Shown here: positions 1-8,235 of the stretch, one piece after another
How positions within the stretch are numbered: position 1 is the first letter of the stretch
How the letters are laid out: each line of letters starts with the position of its first letter
DNA from: XBB1006 sp051877515
GTDB lineage: Bacteria > Bacillota > Clostridia > Lachnospirales > Lachnospiraceae
NCBI GenBank assembly: GCA_051877515.1
Contig: JBJEIY010000005.1
Location: 1-64,000 of the forward strand
Reading direction: 5' to 3'
DNA: 64,000 nucleotides
Position numbers and translations under genes: made by a program
Notes under the pieces: model-generated
What the model was told of the DNA's origin: nothing
The model's input: the letters and a program-made list of their open reading frames with translations, nothing else
Database searches by the model: none

Positions 1-160
1 AACTTAGCCGATTTAAAACTTAACTATTGACTTTCTTTAATAGTTAGTCTTATTTTTCTTATTTTGCCTTAATATAAGTTCTTAAAAAATAACACAAGGT
101 TTTCTTTTATACTAATCTCTGTTTTATATTGTTGTCTCCTCTCATCCTGAGAGCCGTCCC

Positions 161-207
161 GACACTCATCTTATTGACTCACTTCGCTATTCAATAAGCC
201 TCGTGTC
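161..207. repeat. Intergenic two-stage hairpin
   Basis: Between the window start and the guaA terminator there is no gene. The clearest structure is an inverted repeat: GACAC pairs with GTGTC, then a 4x4 internal loop, then CTTATTGA pairs with TCAATAAG around a 13-nt loop. There is no T-tract on either side, so it does not look like a terminator. It may be a copy of a dispersed intergenic element. The rest of positions 1-230 is AT-rich and shows nothing I can name. Confidence 0.45.
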
Positions 208-232
208 ATGCCTTCAAATAGTCGCAAGCAAC

Positions 233-274
233 AAAAAATGCCGAGATGTAAGTAAACTTACACTCGACATTTTT
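233..274 (-). terminator. Rho-independent terminator after guaA
   Basis: Inverted repeat CGAG..GTAAGT / ACTTAC..CTCG (242-266), flanked by A-runs and T-runs, ends on the minus strand in a run of six T. It lies about 30 nt beyond the guaA stop codon. Confidence 0.75.
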
Positions 275-303
275 ATTGCTCACGACTGCTCTCAGTCCAT
301 TTC

Positions 304-1839
304 CTACTCAAACTCTATCGTTGCTGGTGGCTTGCTGGTGCAGTCATACAGCACTCGATTTACTCCCTTAACCTCATTGACAATCCTATTTGCTACCTTG
401 GACAGCACCTCCCATGGAAGGGGTGCGCAGTCTGCGGTCATGAAATCGGCGGTGTTTACCGCGCGCAGCGCGATGGCGTAGTCATAAGTTCTGAAGTCGC
501 CCATAACTCCTACGGAACGCATATTGGTCAGGGCTGCGAAGTACTGACCGAGATCCTTGTCGATGCCGGCTTTGGCGATCTCCTCGCGGTAGATGGCATC
601 GGCATCCTGAACGATGCGTACTTTTTCTGCGGTGACTTCGCCGATGATTCGGATTCCAAGGCCCGGGCCCGGGAACGGCTGACGATATACCAGATTTTCC
701 GGGATACCCAGCTCTAAGCCTGCCTTACGTACTTCGTCCTTAAACAGCATACGCAGCGGCTCGATGATCTCTTTGAAATCTACGCAATCCGGCAGTCCGC
801 CCACGTTGTGGTGGGATTTGATCACTGCAGATTTGCCGAGGCCGGATTCGATGACATCCGGATAAATGGTTCCCTGTACCAGAAAATCCACGGCTCCGAT
901 CTTTTTCGCTTCTTCTTCAAATACACGGATGAATTCTTCTCCGATGATCTTTCGTTTTCTCTCCGGCTCTTCCACTCCGGCTAATTTTTCATAAAAACGC
1001 TCCTGGGCATTCACACGGATGAAGTTCAGGTCGTACGGGCCTTCCGGTCCGAATACAGCTTCCACTTCGTCTCCTTCGTTTTTACGCAACAGACCGTGAT
1101 CCACGAACACACAGGTCAGCTGTTTTCCTACAGCCTTGGATAAAAGTACGGCTGCCACAGAGGAATCTACTCCGCCGGACAGGGCGCACAGCACCTTGCC
1201 GCCGCCTACTTTTTCCCTGACTTCCTTGATGGTACGCTCCACAAAAGAGTCCATTTTCCAGTCTCCTGCACAACCGCAGATATCCCGCACGAAGTTGTAT
1301 AACATGGTCTGACCCTGTACGGAGTGCATAACCTCCGGATGATACTGTACGGCGTAAATGCTCCGTTTTGCATCTTCCATAGCCGCCACCGGGCAAACCG
1401 TAGACTGGGCCGTAACGGTAAATCCTTCCGGAGCCGTCTCAATGTAATCAGTGTGGCTCATCCATACGATGGTCGCCGGGGAAACATTTTTAAACAATCT
1501 GGAACTGGTTTTCACCGTGATCTCGGTTTTACCATATTCGCTTACCGGCGCCGTTTTTACAGTGCCACCCAGAAGATGGGCAATGAGCTGGGAGCCGTAG
1601 CAGATTCCCAGAACCGGAATCCCCAGTTCGAAGATTTCCTTGCTGATGCTGGGAGAATCCTCTCCGTACACGCTGTTGGGTCCCCCTGTAAAAATGATGC
1701 CCTTGGGGTTCATTTCCTTGATTTTCTCAAGTCCGATGGTGTAAGGATGAACCTCGCAATATACGTCACATTCACGCACACGACGCGCGATCAGCTGGTT
1801 GTACTGACCGCCAAAATCCAGTACGATTACTTTTTCCAT
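304..1839 (-). CDS. guaA: GMP synthase (glutamine-hydrolysing)
   Basis: Converts XMP to GMP with ATP and glutamine, the last step of guanine nucleotide synthesis. The 511-residue length is normal. The N-terminal class I glutaminase has the nucleophile C80 (GICYGSQ) and the H167/E169 pair of its triad (YHPEV). The ATP pyrophosphatase domain has the P-loop SGGVDSS at 221-227, and the C-terminal dimerisation domain ends in IEFE. The ATG is preceded by GGAGG at 6 nt spacing. It stands alone, divergent from a small gene, with its own terminator. I see no purine riboswitch in the 190 nt upstream. Confidence 0.98.
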   Translation of the reverse strand: MEKVIVLDFGGQYNQLIARRVRECDVYCEVHPYTIGLEKIKEMNPKGIIFTGGPNSVYGEDSPSISKEIFELGIPVLGICYGSQLIAHLLGGTVKTAPVSEYGKTEITVKTSSRLFKNVSPATIVWMSHTDYIETAPEGFTVTAQSTVCPVAAMEDAKRSIYAVQYHPEVMHSVQGQTMLYNFVRDICGCAGDWKMDSFVERTIKEVREKVGGGKVLCALSGGVDSSVAAVLLSKAVGKQLTCVFVDHGLLRKNEGDEVEAVFGPEGPYDLNFIRVNAQERFYEKLAGVEEPERKRKIIGEEFIRVFEEEAKKIGAVDFLVQGTIYPDVIESGLGKSAVIKSHHNVGGLPDCVDFKEIIEPLRMLFKDEVRKAGLELGIPENLVYRQPFPGPGLGIRIIGEVTAEKVRIVQDADAIYREEIAKAGIDKDLGQYFAALTNMRSVGVMGDFRTYDYAIALRAVNTADFMTADCAPLPWEVLSKVANRIVNEVKGVNRVLYDCTSKPPATIEFE

Positions 1840-1929
1840 TGAGTGCCTCCTTTAAATCTATTTACACTGAAATTATCTGTCATTCGTCCTTTCATTATAA
1901 TGTAGAAAAGCGCAGAAAACAAGTCCGGT

Positions 1930-1958
1930 TTGCACCTTTTACCGAAACGTGCTATCAT
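1930..1958 (+). promoter_or_regulatory. Sigma-A-type promoter for the 77-residue gene
   Basis: TTGCAC and TATCAT are separated by exactly 17 nt, about 70 nt upstream of the small gene starting at 2029. Confidence 0.5.
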
Positions 1959-2028
1959 AGGCTGATACCGGATGTGGCTGAAAATCCTTTTCCTGCTGCC
2001 CGGTCAAACTACAAGGAAGGTGAATCAA

Positions 2029-2262
2029 ATGATCAATCCATCTATGATCTTTAAATTAAAAAATCTACAACAGCGTTTCGTATCGGATCATCCGAAGTTT
2101 CCGGCCTTTTTACAGGCTGTTGCTTCCAAAGGTCTGACGGAAGGCACGGTCCTGGCATTGACGGTTACCGATCCGGAAGGCCATACCCTGGAGACCAATA
2201 TCAAGCTGACTCAGAATGATATCGAGGCTTATCACGAGATCATGAGCATGAGCCAGAAATAG
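2029..2262 (+). CDS. Small conserved-type protein, 77 residues
   Basis: I do not recognise this family. The protein is soluble, with no signal peptide or membrane segment. It has a basic N-terminus (FKLKNLQQRF), a centre GTVLALTVTDPEGHTLETNIKL that reads as a beta-hairpin, and an acidic C-terminal helix. I chose the ATG at 2029 because AAGGAAGG lies 8 nt before it; an in-frame ATG at 1972 has no ribosome site. A promoter upstream and a terminator downstream make it monocistronic. Its compactness suggests a small binding or regulatory protein, but nothing in the sequence says what it binds. Confidence 0.7.
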   Translation: MINPSMIFKLKNLQQRFVSDHPKFPAFLQAVASKGLTEGTVLALTVTDPEGHTLETNIKLTQNDIEAYHEIMSMSQK

Positions 2263-2279
2263 CAGAACATGAAAAAGAA

Positions 2280-2330
2280 GCAGCATATTCCCGTCAGATC
2301 GTTTCTGACGAACATGCTGCCTCTTTTTTC
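2280..2330. terminator. Bidirectional terminator between convergent genes
   Basis: GCAGCAT (2280-2286) pairs with ATGCTGC (2314-2320), with an inner GTCAGA/TCTGAC stem. A T-rich tract follows on the plus strand and an A-rich run precedes it, so it can serve both the 77-residue gene and spoIIID. Confidence 0.8.
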
Positions 2331-2335
2331 TCTTA

Positions 2336-2596
2336 TTATCCTTCTTCATGCTGATGAGCATATTTTTCTTTCGTGGCTAGTCCGCCGCGTATATGCCTCT
2401 CCGATTTATTCACATCAAGCACTTTTCTGGCCTGAGCCGCCAGGCCGGGGTTAAACTGCTCCAGTCTTTCGGTTACATCCTTATGTACCGTAGATTTACT
2501 AATCCCGAACTGTTTGGCCGTCTGCCTCACAGTCGCCTTATGATCGATAATGTAATTTGCAATCTGGGTTGCCCGTTCCTCGATATATTCCCTCAC
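2336..2596 (-). CDS. spoIIID: Sporulation transcription factor SpoIIID
   Basis: DNA-binding protein that in the mother cell switches gene expression from the sigma-E to the sigma-K programme. At 86 residues it is close to the usual 90 or so. The family signature is present throughout: YIEERATQIANYII at the start, a helix-turn-helix around 22-42 (TVRQTAKQFGISKSTVHKD), and the C-terminal recognition tail HIRGGLATKEKY. The start is GTG, with GGAG 7 nt upstream. It diverges from spoVFA, and its upstream region carries a sigma-E-like promoter, as expected for a sigma-E target. Confidence 0.97.
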   Translation of the reverse strand: MREYIEERATQIANYIIDHKATVRQTAKQFGISKSTVHKDVTERLEQFNPGLAAQARKVLDVNKSERHIRGGLATKEKYAHQHEEG

Positions 2597-2625
2597 TGCT
2601 ATACTCCAGCACGTCGCATTTGTAC

Positions 2626-2654
2626 AGTGTATGAGAAAAAACCGTCACATATTC
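2626..2654 (-). promoter_or_regulatory. Candidate sigma-E promoter of spoIIID
   Basis: On the minus strand CATACACT (2633-2626) matches the sigma-E -10 element. GAATATG lies 14 nt further upstream as a weaker -35. Confidence 0.5.
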
Positions 2655-2669
2655 TTTTCTTTTCCTATC

Positions 2670-2697
2670 ACATTTATGCTCTGTTCGACATATAGTA
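2670..2697 (+). promoter_or_regulatory. Candidate sigma-K promoter of spoVFAB
   Basis: CATATAGTA at 2689-2697 fits the sigma-K -10 pattern CATANNNTA, with the -35 AC 17 nt upstream (2670-2671). It lies 30 nt before spoVFA, which is a sigma-K-type gene in Bacillus. Confidence 0.5.
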
Positions 2698-2726
2698 TCT
2701 GGTAATCTGATTTTTTAGGAGTTTTC

Positions 2727-3527
2727 GTGAAGCATACTCATATCACCGTATTTGGTGATGATCCCAGACTGGAATATGTAAACCGCGAGCTTTGCGCCCT
2801 TGGATACAGCTCAGAGTATTTTCCCGGAGCAGGGCCTGATCAGGCGGGCAAACCGGTGGCTTCGGACTGCCTGGTTTTCCCTTTATTTCCACCTGTCAAG
2901 CTGCTTACAAGAGCCTTGGATTACGGCAACAGCAATGCCCTATTTTGTGCCGGACTTCCCAGTAAAGAGTTTATCCTGATGGCCAATGAGCATGGCTTTT
3001 CTGTATATGACTATATGTCCGATCCCCATGTTACCATGCAAAACGGGATCGCCACTGCAGAAGGTGCATTGGCAGAAGCCATTCGCTTGAGCCCTCTGAC
3101 TCTTCAGGATGCAGCCGGACTGATCATCGGTTTTGGACGCTGCGGTGAGCTTTTATCGCTAAAATGCAGGAGTCTTGGCTGCCGTATCACTGTCTATGAC
3201 TGGAACCCCCAGGTTCTAAGCCACGCTCTGGCCCATGGTTTTTCCGTGGTAGAAGAGCTCACAGATCTTGGCCCTTACTCTGTCATTTTCAATACAGCTC
3301 CCTATCTTAACCTGACTGCAGAGATTTTGAAAACCGCTTCAGAGGATGTGGTCATCATCGATCTGGCCAGCTCTCCGGGCGGCACCGATTTTTCCTATTG
3401 CAGGCAACAGGGGATAAAAGCAAAGCTTTGTCCGTCTCTTCCCGCTATTTACGCACCCAGAACTTCCGGGATCATTCTTGCTCACGCCATCCATAACCGG
3501 CTGGTCAAACTCCAGATTTCTTCATAG
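2727..3527 (+). CDS. spoVFA: Dipicolinate synthase subunit A
   Basis: With SpoVFB it makes dipicolinic acid from a lysine-pathway intermediate in the mother cell; the acid is loaded into the spore core. The protein has 266 residues. The N-terminal part (IFGDDPRLEY-like) resembles the family, and the C-terminal half has a Rossmann fold with GFGRCG at 135-140 followed by the VYDWNP acidic strand end. The start is GTG with TAGGAG 5 nt upstream. spoVFB follows after 11 nt. Many Clostridia lack this pair and use an Etf-type route, so its presence is informative. Confidence 0.93.
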   Translation: MKHTHITVFGDDPRLEYVNRELCALGYSSEYFPGAGPDQAGKPVASDCLVFPLFPPVKLLTRALDYGNSNALFCAGLPSKEFILMANEHGFSVYDYMSDPHVTMQNGIATAEGALAEAIRLSPLTLQDAAGLIIGFGRCGELLSLKCRSLGCRITVYDWNPQVLSHALAHGFSVVEELTDLGPYSVIFNTAPYLNLTAEILKTASEDVVIIDLASSPGGTDFSYCRQQGIKAKLCPSLPAIYAPRTSGIILAHAIHNRLVKLQISS

Positions 3528-3538
3528 GAGGTACCTCT

Positions 3539-4123
3539 ATGAGTGCAACAACCTACACCATTGGATTTGCCATTACCGGCTCCTTTTGTACCTTTCATAC
3601 GATCCTGCCGGTAATGGAACAACTTGTCCGTGAGAATTACAAACTGATACCGATCCTGTCCGATAGTGCCGGACAGCTTGACACCCGTTTTAACACCGCA
3701 GAAGATTTTCGGCAGAAAGTGGAAGCCATTGCCGGCAGTCCCTGTCTGACCTCCATTATGGATACCGAGCCCATCGGCCCCAAGGCCCTGCTGGATGCTC
3801 TCATCATCGCTCCCTGCACCGGGAACACCCTTGCCAAACTGGCTACCGGGATCACCGATGGTCCTGTCCTGATGGCTGCTAAAGCGCATCTTCGGAATCA
3901 GCGGCCTGTCCTCATTCATCTTTCATCCAATGACGGACTTGGTATGAATCTGAAAAACATTGGTCTGCTGATGAATACAAAGAATATTTATTTTGTACCC
4001 TTTGGACAGGATAATCCGGAGAAAAAACCCAATTCCCTTGTGGCTGATCCTTCTCTGGTATCCGACGCGCTGGCTGCCTGCCTTACCGGAAAACAGCTTC
4101 AGCCTGTTCTGGTCTGCCGCTAG
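3539..4123 (+). CDS. spoVFB: Dipicolinate synthase subunit B (flavoprotein)
   Basis: Flavoprotein-family partner of SpoVFA in dipicolinate synthesis, 194 residues, the usual size. The N-terminus reads TIGFAITGSFCTFHT, the phosphate-binding start typical of this family. APCTGNTLAKLATGITDGPVLMAAKAHLR (about 94-122) is the conserved FMN-contact region. AGGAGG precedes the ATG by 7 nt. The pair forms a two-gene operon that ends in a hairpin terminator at 4163. Confidence 0.93.
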   Translation: MSATTYTIGFAITGSFCTFHTILPVMEQLVRENYKLIPILSDSAGQLDTRFNTAEDFRQKVEAIAGSPCLTSIMDTEPIGPKALLDALIIAPCTGNTLAKLATGITDGPVLMAAKAHLRNQRPVLIHLSSNDGLGMNLKNIGLLMNTKNIYFVPFGQDNPEKKPNSLVADPSLVSDALAACLTGKQLQPVLVCR

Positions 4124-4162
4124 CTTTCGTTTTCTTCTGTGCCATTTAGCATATCACATGCA

Positions 4163-4197
4163 AAGAGAGGTAATGGTTCACCCATTACCCCTCTTTT
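4163..4197. terminator. Terminator between spoVFB and the asparagine-synthase-like gene
   Basis: GAGAGGTAATGG and CCATTACCCCTC form a 12-bp stem with one mismatch, followed by a TTTTAT tract on the plus strand. The reverse strand also has T after the stem, so it is likely used by both convergent genes. Confidence 0.75.
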
Positions 4198-4222
4198 ATC
4201 CTGCATTCCAAAATCGATTCTT

Positions 4223-5851
4223 TTATAATCTGATCTCTACATTGTACTCCTTCAGCCATGCATTCATCTGCAACAGATAGGCTAACATCTGCGGTCCCCG
4301 CATCAGCTGTCCGAACCAGGGCGCGGTAAAATCTTTCTTTTCATCCATGAAAATCTGCAGTTCTTTTTCATCAATCAGATCCAGCACCGGGCAGTCTCCT
4401 GCTCTTTCCTCTTTCCATCGCCTGCACAAAAAGGCCTGATAGGCGGGATCGTAATTCTTGGGATAGGGAGACTTCGGCCGGTTATACACTGCTTCCGGCA
4501 GTTCATTGGCCGCCATTTTTCGCAGGATATACTTACGCACGCCTCCTTTTTTCTTCAGCGACCAGGGGATATTATAGGCATATTCTACCAGCTTATAATC
4601 CGCAAAAGGCACTCTGGCATCCACACCTGCTCCCGCTGCCGCAATATCCGTTCTGCGTATCAGGGTCTGCATAAAATACTGTATGGTCAGATAGGCTTTC
4701 TGCCTCAATCTGTGCTCTGCTTCGTTTTCCCAATCAGGACAATCAATGCCGGCCAGACTCTCCTGATACTTCCTATCCACATACTCTTCCAACCGCAACT
4801 TCCGTTTTACGTCTTCCCGCAGCAGCATCTGCCTTGGCGAAAGCTCCGGCGACCATGGAAATGCATCCTTGTTTAACAGTTCCGGCATATGGAACCACGG
4901 ATATCCGCCAAAAATCTCATCCGCGCATTCTCCGGTAAGCAGGATTTTCCTCTCTTTTCCTACCTCCCGGCAAAAATAATCAAAAGTGGTCTGAATATCC
5001 GCCATACAGGGAAGACAATGAGCCCTCATGGCAGGGATCAGTCCATCTAACTGCTCCTCCAGGGCACACCAGATATAGCTGTGATCAGAGCCTAAGAATT
5101 TTACCATGAGGTCCACATAGGGACGGTCTAATTCCGGCTGAAACTCATCTGCCGCGAAATACGTCCGGCTTTCCGGAAAATCCAGTGAATAGGTATAAAG
5201 TGGTTTCTGCCCTCTTTCACACTGCCGCTTATGAACAGCTGCCACATAACTGGAATCCAGGCCGCCGGAAAGAAGTACTCCCGCATCTGCTTCGCTGCCT
5301 TGCTTCTCCATTGCATCTTCAAACAGTCTTCTGGCATGTAAAACTGTCTCCTGCTCCGTTTCCTCGTGCCTGCGGGCAGATAACTTCCAGTAGGTTACCG
5401 TCTGCAGTGTTCTTCCGTTATAGGATACATAAGTGCCCGGTTTTAGCTCGAAAATATCCTTAAACGGTGTTTTTCCCGGTGTCCGCGCAGGTCCTAAGCC
5501 CAGCAGTTCGCAGGCTCCCTCCTGGTCCAGAACGGCTTTCACTCCGGGATATGCCAGGATCTTATCCAGCCTGGAAGAATACACCAACATCCCATTTACC
5601 ATGGTATAGTATAAGGTCCGAACTCCCACCCGGTCCCGGAACAGGTAGATGGTTTCCCGCTTCCTGTCTAAAAGCGAAAAGGCAAAGACCCCGTCCAGAC
5701 GTGACACCATATCCGCCCCGAATGCTTTGTACAAACCCATGATCATGGATTCCACACTGTCATCGCAGGGGATGGCCAACTCTTTTAACGTAGTCTTTAC
5801 CTCTTGTGTGTTATAGATCTTTCCTTCAAACTGTATATACTGTCCATTCAT
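4223..5851 (-). CDS. Asparagine-synthase-like protein lacking the N-terminal glutaminase nucleophile
   Basis: AsnB-type enzymes amidate aspartate using ammonia freed from glutamine by an N-terminal Cys1. This 542-residue protein begins MNGQYIQFEGKIYN, which aligns with the region about 70 residues into a normal AsnB (FNGEIYN). The Cys and the HRGPD segment are therefore missing. The rest is intact: RLDGVFAFSLLD, FRDRVGVRTLYY, the P-loop SGGLDSS (195-201) and the synthetase motif GECADEIFGGYPWF. Only 69 nt separate it from apt, so the missing part is not hidden by a frameshift. The ribosome site is weak (AAAGAG). It may use free ammonia, another glutaminase, or act on another substrate. Confidence 0.8.
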   Translation of the reverse strand: MNGQYIQFEGKIYNTQEVKTTLKELAIPCDDSVESMIMGLYKAFGADMVSRLDGVFAFSLLDRKRETIYLFRDRVGVRTLYYTMVNGMLVYSSRLDKILAYPGVKAVLDQEGACELLGLGPARTPGKTPFKDIFELKPGTYVSYNGRTLQTVTYWKLSARRHEETEQETVLHARRLFEDAMEKQGSEADAGVLLSGGLDSSYVAAVHKRQCERGQKPLYTYSLDFPESRTYFAADEFQPELDRPYVDLMVKFLGSDHSYIWCALEEQLDGLIPAMRAHCLPCMADIQTTFDYFCREVGKERKILLTGECADEIFGGYPWFHMPELLNKDAFPWSPELSPRQMLLREDVKRKLRLEEYVDRKYQESLAGIDCPDWENEAEHRLRQKAYLTIQYFMQTLIRRTDIAAAGAGVDARVPFADYKLVEYAYNIPWSLKKKGGVRKYILRKMAANELPEAVYNRPKSPYPKNYDPAYQAFLCRRWKEERAGDCPVLDLIDEKELQIFMDEKKDFTAPWFGQLMRGPQMLAYLLQMNAWLKEYNVEIRL

Positions 5852-5920
5852 AAAAACTCTTTTCTTTTATCTTATGAACAGCAAAAGGAATCTATGCTTT
5901 CTATTCTATTCTGCGATGTG

Positions 5921-6445
5921 TTATTTTCCCGGATAGCAGATCACGGATCCCACATCATACTTTTTTAATCGTTCTCTTCCCTGAAGTCCTGCCAGTTCCA
6001 TCAGAAATACCAGTTTTACCACTTCTCCGCCTAACTCCTCGATCAGACCGCAGGTCGCTTCGATGGTTCCTCCCGTAGCGATCAGATCATCGATCACCAC
6101 TACCTTCTGCCCCGGCTTGATGGAATCCTTATGCATCTCAATGGTTGCTTTTCCGTACTCCAGCTCGTATTCCCTGGAAATGGTCTCACAAGGCAGTTTT
6201 CCCTTCTTGCGGCACAGCACGAAGGGTTTGTGCATCTCATAAGCGATGGGTGCGCCAAAAATAAACCCTCTGGACTCTGCTCCTACGATCACATCGAACT
6301 CTACATCTTTTAAAAGGTTCATCATCTCATCAATGGCCAGATGCAATCCGTCCGCATCCTGCAACACGCTGGTCACATCCCGGAAGATGATTCCTTTCTC
6401 CGGAAAATCCGGAATACTTCTTACGTACTCTTCAATCTTTTTCAT
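5921..6445 (-). CDS. apt: Adenine phosphoribosyltransferase
   Basis: Salvages adenine with PRPP to give AMP in the cytoplasm. It has 174 residues, normal for bacterial Apt. Visible motifs are the N-terminal IPDFPEKGIIFRDVT, the GAESRGFIFG hood segment (55-64) and the PRPP-binding loop VVVIDDLIATGGT (115-127). It sits 9 nt downstream of yqeY and upstream of the asparagine-synthase-like gene, so the three probably share a transcript. Confidence 0.97.
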   Translation of the reverse strand: MKKIEEYVRSIPDFPEKGIIFRDVTSVLQDADGLHLAIDEMMNLLKDVEFDVIVGAESRGFIFGAPIAYEMHKPFVLCRKKGKLPCETISREYELEYGKATIEMHKDSIKPGQKVVVIDDLIATGGTIEATCGLIEELGGEVVKLVFLMELAGLQGRERLKKYDVGSVICYPGK

Positions 6446-6454
6446 TGCCGTTTC

Positions 6455-6892
6455 CTACTTACAGAGTTCATCCACCACAGAACTGATGGTTTTGCCCTCT
6501 GCCTTTCCCTTAAGTTTTCCCATGACATTTTTCATGATCAGGCCTTTGTTCTTAGAAGCTGCCTCCTCCGGAAACTCTTTCAGGATAAAAGCCCTGACTT
6601 CTTCTTCACTCATCATGGATGGAGCATATTCTTTAATAACATCATATCTTTTCTGGTAGCTTTCCAATAAATCCGTGCGGTCTGCCGGACAGGAATCAAT
6701 CTGCTCCTTCACGGTCTTAAGTTCCTTCAGGATGACGCGGTTTGTCAATTCTTCCGGAACGTCCTCCCGGCATCCTTCATCAATAGCAACTTTTTTTACT
6801 GCGGAAACCAGACTGGAGATCGCATCCTTACGCTCCTTGTCTCTGGCTTTCATGGCAGCTACCATCTCACTCTGCAGCTGTTTTAATTCCAT
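6455..6892 (-). CDS. yqeY: GatB/YqeY domain protein
   Basis: This 145-residue helical protein is related to the C-terminal tail domain of the GatB amidotransferase subunit. The start LQSEMVAAMKARDKERKDAISSL and the end KLKGKAEGKTISSVVDELCK match the YqeY family. In the free-standing form its role is not settled; tRNA-related function is only inferred from the GatB relationship. GGTGG lies just before the ATG. It follows the NlpC/P60 gene by 19 nt and precedes apt by 9 nt. Confidence 0.92.
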   Translation of the reverse strand: MELKQLQSEMVAAMKARDKERKDAISSLVSAVKKVAIDEGCREDVPEELTNRVILKELKTVKEQIDSCPADRTDLLESYQKRYDVIKEYAPSMMSEEEVRAFILKEFPEEAASKNKGLIMKNVMGKLKGKAEGKTISSVVDELCK

Positions 6893-6911
6893 AATCTATC
6901 CACCTCTCCTT

Positions 6912-8102
6912 TTATAAAAGTCTACGAATGGTAATGATCGGAGCATACCGGGCATTCCCGGTAATACAGATTCCGTATGCGGCTCCCCGGGCGTGCAGGA
7001 TCTGATTATTTCCCAGATAGATTGCCACATGACCGGAATAACAGATAAGGTCTCCCGGCTGGGCATTGTCAAAGCTGACCTCTCGTCCGTAGAATCTCTG
7101 CAGATAAGACGAGTGGGGTAGGCTGATGCCAAAATGGCCAAACACATAGGAAGTAAAGCCACTGCAATCTGCACCTGTATTCGGATCTGTTCCACCCCAG
7201 ACATAGGGATTACCCACGAAGGTTTTGGCATAGGCTACCAGATCGCTGGGAGAAACGCCGGTGGTATAACCCGGATTTGAAGAACCCGAACTGCCGGAAC
7301 TTCCACCGGAAGAACCGCCGGAACTGCTTCCTCCGGAAGAGCTTCCGCCACTACTGTTATTTGCGGCTTCCTGTGCCTTACGCTCCTCTTGTTTGATAAT
7401 ATTATTCTGGGCAACAATGGTTTTCTTATAACTATCCGCCATGGACTGGGCATTGGCCAGTTTCTCATCAAAATCAGACAGTTCTCCTTTCAGCCTGTCC
7501 ATCATTGCCTCTAAAGCTCCCTGATCTTCTTTCAGAGATCCTTCCATATCTTCCAGTTCTGCCAGCTCTGTCTCCACCTGGTTCTTCAGACGCTCAGACT
7601 CTGCTTTGGCTTCCTGATAGTCATCCAGAAGATTCCGGTCATACTTATAGACCTCATCATAGTACTCCACCTGATTTAAGAGATCCGCCATACTCTGAGA
7701 CTCCAGAATCGCCTCCAAAAATGCGGTATCCCCCTGTTCATACATATATTTTATACGAAGCTTCATCGCATCATATTGTTTTTCTTCATTTTCCCTGGCC
7801 GTATTCAAATCTGCTTTGGCCTGCGCCAGCTCGTCCTTCTTTCCCGCAATATCCGACTGGATCAGCTCCACAGAAACCATCAGCTCCACCATTTCCTGCT
7901 CATAGCCGTCCATCTGTCCCTGGAGTTCTTTCTGCTGAGCCTTAATATCACTCATCTGGCTTTCCAGATCCTTAAGATCAGACTCTGCCTGTGCTTTTTT
8001 GTTCTTTGCACGATCACTGGTTGAAGTTGCGTAAGCAACTCCCCCGGTAGAAGTAACAAACACCGCAATTGTCAGTATCAAAGCCAAGATCTTTTTTCTC
8101 AT
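6912..8102 (-). CDS. Secreted coiled-coil NlpC/P60 peptidoglycan hydrolase
   Basis: Exported wall hydrolase that probably cleaves stem-peptide bonds during growth or division. I start it at 8102 because GGAGG lies 7 nt upstream and the protein then opens with a clean signal peptide (residues 1-25, ending VAYA). Residues about 30-245 form a long coiled coil as in the CwlO/PcsB group. Residues 249-276 are a Ser/Gly linker. The NlpC/P60 domain (about 284-396) has the catalytic C313 (GADCSGF) and histidines H358 (SGHVAIY) and H370 (LHARG). Total 396 residues. The coiled coil suggests control by an FtsEX-like partner, by analogy with CwlO and PcsB. Confidence 0.92.
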   Translation of the reverse strand: MRKKILALILTIAVFVTSTGGVAYATSTSDRAKNKKAQAESDLKDLESQMSDIKAQQKELQGQMDGYEQEMVELMVSVELIQSDIAGKKDELAQAKADLNTARENEEKQYDAMKLRIKYMYEQGDTAFLEAILESQSMADLLNQVEYYDEVYKYDRNLLDDYQEAKAESERLKNQVETELAELEDMEGSLKEDQGALEAMMDRLKGELSDFDEKLANAQSMADSYKKTIVAQNNIIKQEERKAQEAANNSSGGSSSGGSSSGGSSGGSSGSSGSSNPGYTTGVSPSDLVAYAKTFVGNPYVWGGTDPNTGADCSGFTSYVFGHFGISLPHSSYLQRFYGREVSFDNAQPGDLICYSGHVAIYLGNNQILHARGAAYGICITGNARYAPIITIRRLL

Positions 8103-8179
8103 ATTCTGCCTCCTTACATCGATCAGAATAATTTTATCATTTTGCGGTGCTTTTTTCAACTACCAACGGCCAGCTGGAA

Positions 8180-8211
8180 ATCTTATCCGGCCCGGTTTCG
8201 CCGGATAAGAT
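8180..8211 (-). terminator. Perfect 12-bp inverted repeat, possible weak terminator
   Basis: ATCTTATCCGGC and GCCGGATAAGAT flank an 8-nt loop just after the SPOCS-LysM gene. On the minus strand only three T follow, so termination may be partial or the stem may protect the mRNA end. Confidence 0.45.
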
Positions 8212-8235
8212 CTCTTCATCTGTTCCTGTTTTCGT

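Noticed and set aside
1324..1842. 172-codon plus-strand frame opposite guaA
   Set aside because: Fully antisense to guaA with intact catalytic motifs; no ribosome site; low-complexity translation.
5852..5920. Missing AsnB N-terminus hidden by a frameshift upstream
   Set aside because: Only 69 nt separate the gene from apt, too short for the ~70 missing residues in any frame.
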